From NCBI RefSeq assembly GCF_035818635.1, contig NZ_JAYLLH010000001.1:217583-281582 (forward strand): a DNA stretch of 64,000 nucleotides, written 5' to 3'. The notes beneath the pieces are model-generated. The model searched no databases. It was not told the DNA's origin and saw only the letters and a list, made by a program, of their open reading frames with translations. The DNA is from Mesobacterium_A hydrothermale. GTDB lineage: Bacteria; Pseudomonadota; Alphaproteobacteria; Rhodobacterales; Rhodobacteraceae. The position numbers and the translations under genes are program-made. Below are positions 60,281 to 64,000 of this stretch, in pieces (the first letter of the stretch is position 1; each line of letters begins with the position of its first letter).

Positions 60281-60925
60281 ATGAAACTTAATGGCGATCT
60301 GCCGGACATCGTTCCGGTCTTTCCGTTGCCGGGCGCGTTGCTATTGCCGCGCGCCCGTCTGCCTTTGCATATCTTCGAACCGCGCTATCTGGCGATGCTG
60401 GACGATGCGCTTAAGACGCCCGCGCGTCTGATCGGGATGATCCAGCCCAACCCGGGACCGGGGGGCAACAAGGACGGGCTGCACCGTATCGGCTGTGCCG
60501 GGCGCGTGACGCAGTTTTCCGAAACCGAGGACGGGCGGTACATGATCACCCTGGCCGGGGTGTCGCGGTTCCGCGTGGTCGACGAGGTCGAGGGATTCCA
60601 TCCGTATCGCCGCTGCAAGGTCAGCTGGTCAGGGTTCGAAGCCGACCGTGCCACCGAGGAGCACGATCCCGGGTTCGACCGGGCGACGTTCCTGACGCTG
60701 CTGGACCGCTATTTCAACGCGCTGTCCCTGTCCGCCGACTGGGACACGCTGAAAGACGCCGAAGACGAGCTGCTGATCAATTCGCTTTCGATGCTGTTGC
60801 AGTTCGACCCGGAGGAAAAACAGGCGCTGCTCGAGGCGCCGTCGCTGACCACCCGGCGCGAGACGCTGGTGACGCTGATCGAATATGCCCTGCATGGCGG
60901 GCAAGGAGAGGACATGATCCAATGA
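60281..60925 (+). CDS. LON N-terminal-domain protein
   Basis: A 214-residue protein with the substrate-binding N-terminal domain of Lon protease (FPLPGALLLPRARLPLHIFE, shown in part, then LIGMIQP) but without AAA or protease domains. Function is unknown. It overlaps the Trm112-like gene by 4 bases. The thioredoxin gene ends 27 bases upstream, so the three are probably one operon. Confidence 0.88.
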   Translation: MKLNGDLPDIVPVFPLPGALLLPRARLPLHIFEPRYLAMLDDALKTPARLIGMIQPNPGPGGNKDGLHRIGCAGRVTQFSETEDGRYMITLAGVSRFRVVDEVEGFHPYRRCKVSWSGFEADRATEEHDPGFDRATFLTLLDRYFNALSLSADWDTLKDAEDELLINSLSMLLQFDPEEKQALLEAPSLTTRRETLVTLIEYALHGGQGEDMIQ

Positions 60926-61101
60926 CCGAACAAGGGTTCGATCGTCATATGTTGGAGGCACTGGTCTGCCCGCTGACCCACACGCGGCTGGACTATGACG
61001 TGGAAAAACAGGAACTGGTCAGCAAGGCTGCCAATCTGGCCTTCCCGATCCGCGACGGGATCCCGGTGATGCTGCGGGACGAAGCCCGCGCGCTGGACTG
61101 A
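60922..61101 (+). CDS. Trm112-like/UPF0434 zinc-ribbon-type protein
   Basis: ATG 60922 to TGA 61099-61101 encodes 59 residues. EALVCPLTHTRLDYD and NLAFPIRDGIPVML match the UPF0434/Trm112 family, small partners of methyltransferases in eukaryotes; in bacteria the role is unknown. The second zinc cysteine pair of the eukaryotic family is missing. It overlaps the LON gene by 4 bases, so translation is coupled. Confidence 0.85.
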   Translation: MTEQGFDRHMLEALVCPLTHTRLDYDVEKQELVSKAANLAFPIRDGIPVMLRDEARALD

Positions 61102-61154
61102 CCCAAGGAGCGGCTGAGCGCCCGCCCGGCGTGGCCGATCCAGACAGGGAAATG

Positions 61155-61206
61155 GCGGGGGGCGCTGCCCCCCGCACCCCCCGGGATACTTCCGGCAAGA
61201 TGATGG
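61155..61206 (+). repeat. dispersed intergenic repeat, copy C, with hairpin
   Basis: A 9-bp stem (gcggggggc / gccccccgc, loop gct, 61155-61175) is followed by ccccgggatacttccggc then aagatgatgg (61178-61206). Both parts correspond to the composite repeat at 46058-46128. It lies between the convergent Trm112-like and BKACE genes. Confidence 0.55.
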
Positions 61207-61219
61207 TCAATCGGTCGCC

Positions 61220-62050
61220 CTAGGCCGGGCGCAGGCCCAGCATGTCACGGGCCTGAACCCAAGTGGCGACGGGGCGTTCGTATTTTTCGCAAAGCGCTGC
61301 CGCGCGCCTGACCAGCGCGGCGTTCGAAGGCGCCAGCGTGTCGCGGTCGAGCTTCACGTTGTCTTCGAGCCCGGTGCGGGTGTGGCCACCGGCGGCGATG
61401 CACCATTCGTTGACCTCGAGTTGGTGCCGACCGATGCCCGCGCCGCACCAGTCGGCATCGGGTGCCAGACGCTGAACCGTCTTGATGTAATAGTCGAACA
61501 CGTCCTTGTCGCAGGGCATGGCATTTTTTACCCCCATCACGAATTGGATGTAGAGCCGTCCGGGAATGCGCCCGTCCCGGTTCATTTCTGTCGCCTTGTG
61601 GATATGCGACAGGTCGAACGCCTCGATTTCCGGCTTGATGTCGTAGCGGCGCATTTCCGAGGCCAGCCATTCGACCAGGTCGGGCGGGTTTTCATAGACG
61701 CGGGTCGGAAAGTTGTTCGAGCCCACCGAGAGCGAGGCCATGTCAGGTCGCAGCGGCAGCATGCCGCCGCGCGCCTGACCGGCACCTGAGCGGCCGCCGG
61801 TCGACAGCTGGATGATCATGCCGGGGCAGTGTTTCCTGACGCCTTCGACCAGCCGGGCGAAGCGGTCCGGGTCCGAGGTTGGCGTGCCGTCTTCAAGCCG
61901 GACATGAGCGTGCATGATGCTGGCGCCCGCCTCGAAAGCTTCGTGCGTGCTTTCGACCTGTTCCGCGATGGTGATCGGGACCGCCGGGTTGTCGGATTTC
62001 TGCGGGACCGATCCGGTGATCGCGACGCAGATGATGCAGGGTTTGGTCAT
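61220..62050 (-). CDS. BKACE family (DUF849) beta-keto acid cleavage enzyme
   Basis: A 276-residue BKACE protein (3-keto-5-aminohexanoate cleavage enzyme family), which condenses a beta-keto acid with acetyl-CoA. Features are CVAITGSVPQKSDNP, AGASIMHAHVRLEDG (zinc histidines), IIQLSTGGRSG, and GVEDNVKLDRD-like LEDNVKLDRDTL. The exact keto acid is unknown. ATG 62050 (MTKPCIIC) is chosen because the longer frame runs into the leader of the ligase. It is divergent from the acyl-CoA ligase. Confidence 0.92.
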   Translation of the reverse strand: MTKPCIICVAITGSVPQKSDNPAVPITIAEQVESTHEAFEAGASIMHAHVRLEDGTPTSDPDRFARLVEGVRKHCPGMIIQLSTGGRSGAGQARGGMLPLRPDMASLSVGSNNFPTRVYENPPDLVEWLASEMRRYDIKPEIEAFDLSHIHKATEMNRDGRIPGRLYIQFVMGVKNAMPCDKDVFDYYIKTVQRLAPDADWCGAGIGRHQLEVNEWCIAAGGHTRTGLEDNVKLDRDTLAPSNAALVRRAAALCEKYERPVATWVQARDMLGLRPA

Positions 62051-62162
62051 GGCAGCGCCTTTCCTTTTGGGGCGCATCATGCGGCTTTGGCGCGGCCTGT
62101 CAAACGATTGACAGTGCGGGGCAAGGGGGTAGCGTGACGGCAAGGCCAAAAGGGAGGATGAA

Positions 62163-63665
62163 ATGAATCCGGCAGAATGGTTGCGCCGCACGGCGATCCG
62201 GTGCGGGCAGGCGCCCGCGTTGTTCGCGGGTGAAACGCTGCGGATGGACTATGCGGGCTTTGACCGCGCCGCGGCGGGGCTGGGCGCGGCCTTGCAGGCG
62301 CGCGGGCTTGGGCCGGGCGCGCGGATTGGCATCTTCATGAAGAACCGGGTCGAATACCTGATTGCCCTGTACGGCATCTGGTACGCAGGCGCGGTGGCGA
62401 TTCCGATCAACGCGAAGCTGCACGTCGCCGAGGCCGCCTGGATCCTCGACAATGCCGAGGCCGCGCTGTGCCTTGTTTCGGAGGACGTGGCCGAGGGGCT
62501 GGCGGAGCGGACGGAGGTGGCGCTGGTTTCGGTGGACGATCCGGGCTTTGGCGCGATGCTGGGGGCGCCGCCGATGGCCGCGCCGGTGCTGCGCGATCCG
62601 GGCGACATGGTGTGGCTGTTCTATACCTCGGGTACCACCGGAAAGCCCAAGGGCGTGATGATGACCTGCGGCAATATCAGCGCCATGGCGCTGAGCTATT
62701 TCGTCGATGCCGATGAGGTGAAAGCCGGGGACGCGATCCTCTATGCCGCCCCGATGAGCCATGGCGCAGGGATCTACAACTTCATGCATGTCATGCGCGG
62801 GGCGCGGCATGTCGTGCCCGACAGCGGTGGGTTCGAACCGGCGGAAATCCTGGAACTTGCGCCGAAAATGGGGCCGATCAGCATGTTCGCCGCGCCCACG
62901 ATGGTGCGGCGGTTGGTCGACGTGGCCAAGGCGCGGGGGATGACGGGCGAGGGGATCAAGACCATCGTCTACGCCGGAGGCCCGATGTACAATGCCGATA
63001 TCATCGAGGCGGTGGACGTCATGGGGCCGCGCTTCGTCCAGATCTATGGGCAGGGGGAATGCCCGATGGCGATCACCGCCCTGTCACGGCACGACGTGGC
63101 GGATCGCAGTCACCCGCGCTGGCGCGACAGGCTGGGGTCCGTGGGTGTGGCGCAATCGGTCAGCCATGTGGCGATCTTCGACGAGGACGGGGCAGAGGTG
63201 CCGCGCGGCGAGACCGGGGAAATCGTGGTGCGCGGGGCTGCCGTGATGGCGGGTTACTGGAAGAACGACGCGGCGACAGCCAAGACGGTGCGCGATGGCT
63301 GGCTCTGGACCGGGGACATGGGGCGGATGGATGAAGACGGCTATGTCACCATGGTGGACCGGTCAAAGGATATGATCATTTCGGGCGGGTCCAACATTTA
63401 CCCTCGAGAGGTCGAGGAGGTGCTGTTGGAACACCCCGCCGTGTCCGAGGCCGCCGTGGTTGGCCGCAAGCATCCAGAATGGGGCGAGGAGGTCGTTGCC
63501 TTTGTCGTTGGCGATGCGGACAGGGCCGCGCTGGATGCGCTGTGCCTTGACCGGATCGCACGGTTCAAGCGGCCCAAGGATTATGTCTTTGTCGATGCAC
63601 TGCCCAAGAACAATTACGGCAAGGTGCTGAAAACCGATCTGCGGGCAAAGCTGGAGGAGGAATGA
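62163..63665 (+). CDS. acyl-CoA synthetase (class I adenylate-forming)
   Basis: A 500-residue AMP-binding enzyme. It has the P-loop YTSGTTGKPKGVMMT, YGQGECPMAI, the GDMGRMDEDGYV and the catalytic lysine in the tail (PKNNYGKVLKTDLR). It activates a carboxylic acid as its CoA thioester; the acid is not predictable. It lies divergent from the BKACE gene and 4 bases overlaps the SDR gene. Together these suggest a catabolic route. Confidence 0.93.
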   Translation: MNPAEWLRRTAIRCGQAPALFAGETLRMDYAGFDRAAAGLGAALQARGLGPGARIGIFMKNRVEYLIALYGIWYAGAVAIPINAKLHVAEAAWILDNAEAALCLVSEDVAEGLAERTEVALVSVDDPGFGAMLGAPPMAAPVLRDPGDMVWLFYTSGTTGKPKGVMMTCGNISAMALSYFVDADEVKAGDAILYAAPMSHGAGIYNFMHVMRGARHVVPDSGGFEPAEILELAPKMGPISMFAAPTMVRRLVDVAKARGMTGEGIKTIVYAGGPMYNADIIEAVDVMGPRFVQIYGQGECPMAITALSRHDVADRSHPRWRDRLGSVGVAQSVSHVAIFDEDGAEVPRGETGEIVVRGAAVMAGYWKNDAATAKTVRDGWLWTGDMGRMDEDGYVTMVDRSKDMIISGGSNIYPREVEEVLLEHPAVSEAAVVGRKHPEWGEEVVAFVVGDADRAALDALCLDRIARFKRPKDYVFVDALPKNNYGKVLKTDLRAKLEEE

Positions 63666-63937
63666 TGGCGGAGTTAAGCGGAAAGACCGCGCTGGTCACC
63701 GGTTCGGTGCAGGGCATCGGGCTGGCCATCGCCAAGGCACTGGCCGGGGCCGGGTGCCGGATCGGTCTGCACGGCCTGGCGGATGTGGACCACGTCGCCC
63801 GCGCTGAAGAGGCGTTGACAGAGGCCGGCGCGCCCGAAGTGCGGTTTTTCGATGCCGACATGCGCGACGTTGCGGCGATCGAGGCGATGATGGCGGATGC
63901 GGCGGACTGGGGGGGCGTTGATATCCTAGTGGATTGA
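63665..63937 (+). pseudogene. short-chain dehydrogenase, truncated (3-hydroxybutyrate dehydrogenase-like)
   Basis: The first 90 residues are a clear SDR N-terminal Rossmann half: GKTALVTGSVQGIGLAIAKA, DADMRD and GVDILVD. It most resembles 3-hydroxybutyrate dehydrogenase (DADM and IEAMMADA). The family continues NNAG here, but the frame stops right after ILVD with a TGA at 63935-63937, and the catalytic Ser-Tyr-Lys is missing. The last 60 bases of the window do not resume the gene. Start is ATG 63665 with aggagg upstream; ATG 63662 is in frame. It overlaps the ligase gene. Confidence 0.75.
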
Positions 63938-64000
63938 TCGCGACAAACGAGTCCGAATTGGGATTCCCATTTGGTGCTGGCCGTGCGAGTCATGCTGATG
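63926..64000. mobile_element. candidate insertion-sequence end at the right edge
   Basis: After ...gttgatatcc, homology to the SDR family stops. The following sequence (ctagtggattgatcgcg, then acaaacgagtccgaattggg, then attcccattt) differs in composition from its neighbours. It contains gggattccc, a short palindrome, and a rare CTA codon. This fits an inserted element starting near here, but only about 70 bases are visible and neither a full inverted repeat nor a transposase can be seen. Confidence 0.3.

Noticed and set aside
1..64000. tRNA, rRNA or CRISPR loci
   Set aside because: I saw no tRNA-like T-arm (GGTTCGA) in a cloverleaf context, no rRNA-like sequence and no repeat-spacer array. 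A tRNAscan run would settle the first.

Overview
The window is GC-rich chromosomal DNA from an alphaproteobacterium, almost certainly a marine Rhodobacteraceae (Roseobacter-type) species. The evidence is gene content and order: rpmI-rplT then pheS-pheT, an Hsp20/DUF1150 pair, Hint-domain calcium-binding proteins, homospermidine synthase, a DUF3576 lipoprotein, a small Rhodobacter-type porin, and a composite intergenic repeat that I associate with this family. I found no rRNA, tRNA or CRISPR array. Coding density is very high, and many genes overlap by the 4 bases ATGA.

Layout. 1-9315: end of an unknown gene, a N-formylglutamate amidohydrolase/DUF1244 pair, pyruvate kinase, ribosomal proteins L35 and L20, a ChaC-like cyclotransferase, both phenylalanyl-tRNA synthetase subunits and a YtoQ protein. 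9468-16262: one 2264-residue Asp/Gly-rich repeat protein with a C-terminal Hint domain. 16550-25034: DUF1150/Hsp20 with a heat-shock-like promoter, purE-purK, a lone phnM with a secreted lipase-like protein, a Nudix hydrolase, a CDF metal exporter, a GNAT acetyltransferase, trxB and a divergent Lrp/AsnC regulator. 25079-26932: a second Hint protein and two very short, related basic-protein genes in otherwise sparse DNA. 26933-29633: pgeF, a MidA-type methyltransferase and lgt as an overlapping operon. 29730-33074: a UbiK-like protein, an EAL phosphodiesterase, and the PHB genes phaA and phaB. 33158-40865: a 38-residue small protein gene, a LysR regulator, a short YdcH protein, a TrmN6-like methyltransferase/DUF2007 pair, a polyprenyl diphosphate synthase, ispE with a TPR protein, rpsD and a YqhA membrane protein. 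40920-46057: homospermidine synthase, then hisC, a TyrA-type dehydrogenase and an extensin-like protein as an overlapping cluster, then a glutathione S-transferase. 46130-54327: a flavoprotein, an MscS channel, an HNH protein, a glycosyltransferase, a DUF3576 lipoprotein, a porin, a TPR-sulfotransferase and a YggS protein. 54361-61101: an L,D-transpeptidase with ribA, an OmpR-type regulator, a frameshifted VOC gene, a membrane LytTR regulator, xth, a YbbN-like thioredoxin, a LON-domain protein and a Trm112-like protein. 61220-64000: a catabolic-looking locus (BKACE enzyme, acyl-CoA ligase, and a short-chain dehydrogenase broken at the right edge, possibly by an insertion sequence).

Most of the window is conserved housekeeping. 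The observations that deserve follow-up are the pair of related 46- and 38-residue proteins at 26081-26689, which are short enough to be missed by gene callers; the repeat architecture of the giant Hint protein; the triple inverted repeats before phaB; an orphan terminator-like hairpin before xth; the frameshift at an A6 run in the VOC gene; and the broken dehydrogenase at the right edge. I see no obvious defence or biosynthetic island.
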